From the NCBI GenBank assembly GCA_008711295.1, contig VUYV01000100.1, positions 3,269,207 to 3,333,206 on the forward strand: DNA of 64,000 bases, written 5' to 3'. This stretch comes from Anarhynchus alexandrinus (lineage: Eukaryota > Chordata > Aves > Charadriiformes > Charadriidae). The notes under the pieces are model-generated. The model had not been told where the DNA came from. It was given only the letters and a program-made list of their open reading frames with translations, and did no database searches. Of this stretch, positions 1 to 64,000 are shown one piece after another; position 1 is the stretch's first letter; every line of letters begins with the position of its first letter. A program made the translations under genes and the position numbers.

Positions 1-21
1 CTGCAAGTCTCCATGTCTCTC
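1..21 (-). other. EML5: Start of EML5 3' UTR
   Basis: The 21 bases downstream (leftward) of the EML5 stop codon at 22-24. No polyadenylation signal is visible in this short piece; the rest of the UTR lies left of the window. Confidence 0.8.

Positions 22-64000
<63,979 letters not shown>

Overview
This is a vertebrate, almost certainly bird, genomic window. The evidence is large GT-AG introns, several CR1 LINE copies carrying the bird-type 3' end (revcomp of agaatcatagaat), no SINE/Alu-like elements, and a WD-repeat gene whose pieced-together protein closely matches vertebrate EML5 (echinoderm microtubule-associated protein-like 5). The species cannot be fixed from sequence alone. Single isolated n characters, each flanked by near-duplicate sequence, point to draft-assembly joins.

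One gene runs through the window on the minus strand. I place 29 coding exons (called W1 to W29 in transcription order) between 57958 and 22. All have GT-AG splice sites, and every junction keeps phase: 3853 coding bases give one base completing an upstream codon, then 1283 codons and a TGA stop at 22-24. The window therefore holds the C-terminal two thirds of EML5. That is the second HELP/WD40 module (W1-W13, 57958-41488), the acidic linker (end of W13 to W15), and the third HELP/WD40 module (W16-W29, 20867-22). The first module, promoter and 5' UTR lie beyond 64000. The polyadenylation site lies beyond position 1.

Layout: 1-11.2 kb holds ten compact C-terminal exons. 11.2-21 kb holds widely spaced exons of module 3, including a 21-nt in-frame microexon (17900-17920) and a large CR1 (about 13.76-15.99 kb). 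22.0-36.9 kb is a 15-kb intron with a second large CR1 (about 26.0-27.5 kb). 37.1-41.5 kb is an intron holding two opposed CR1s and an apparent 626-bp false duplication. 41.5-58.0 kb holds the 13 exons of module 2. 58-64 kb is intron only, as far as I can see.

Function: EML proteins bind tubulin and microtubules through a HELP motif and paired beta-propellers, and EML5 carries three such modules in tandem. I saw no second gene, no RNA gene and no novel system. The observations most worth checking are the UGC-flanked microexon, the patchy identity between the two large CR1 copies, and the n-centred duplications.
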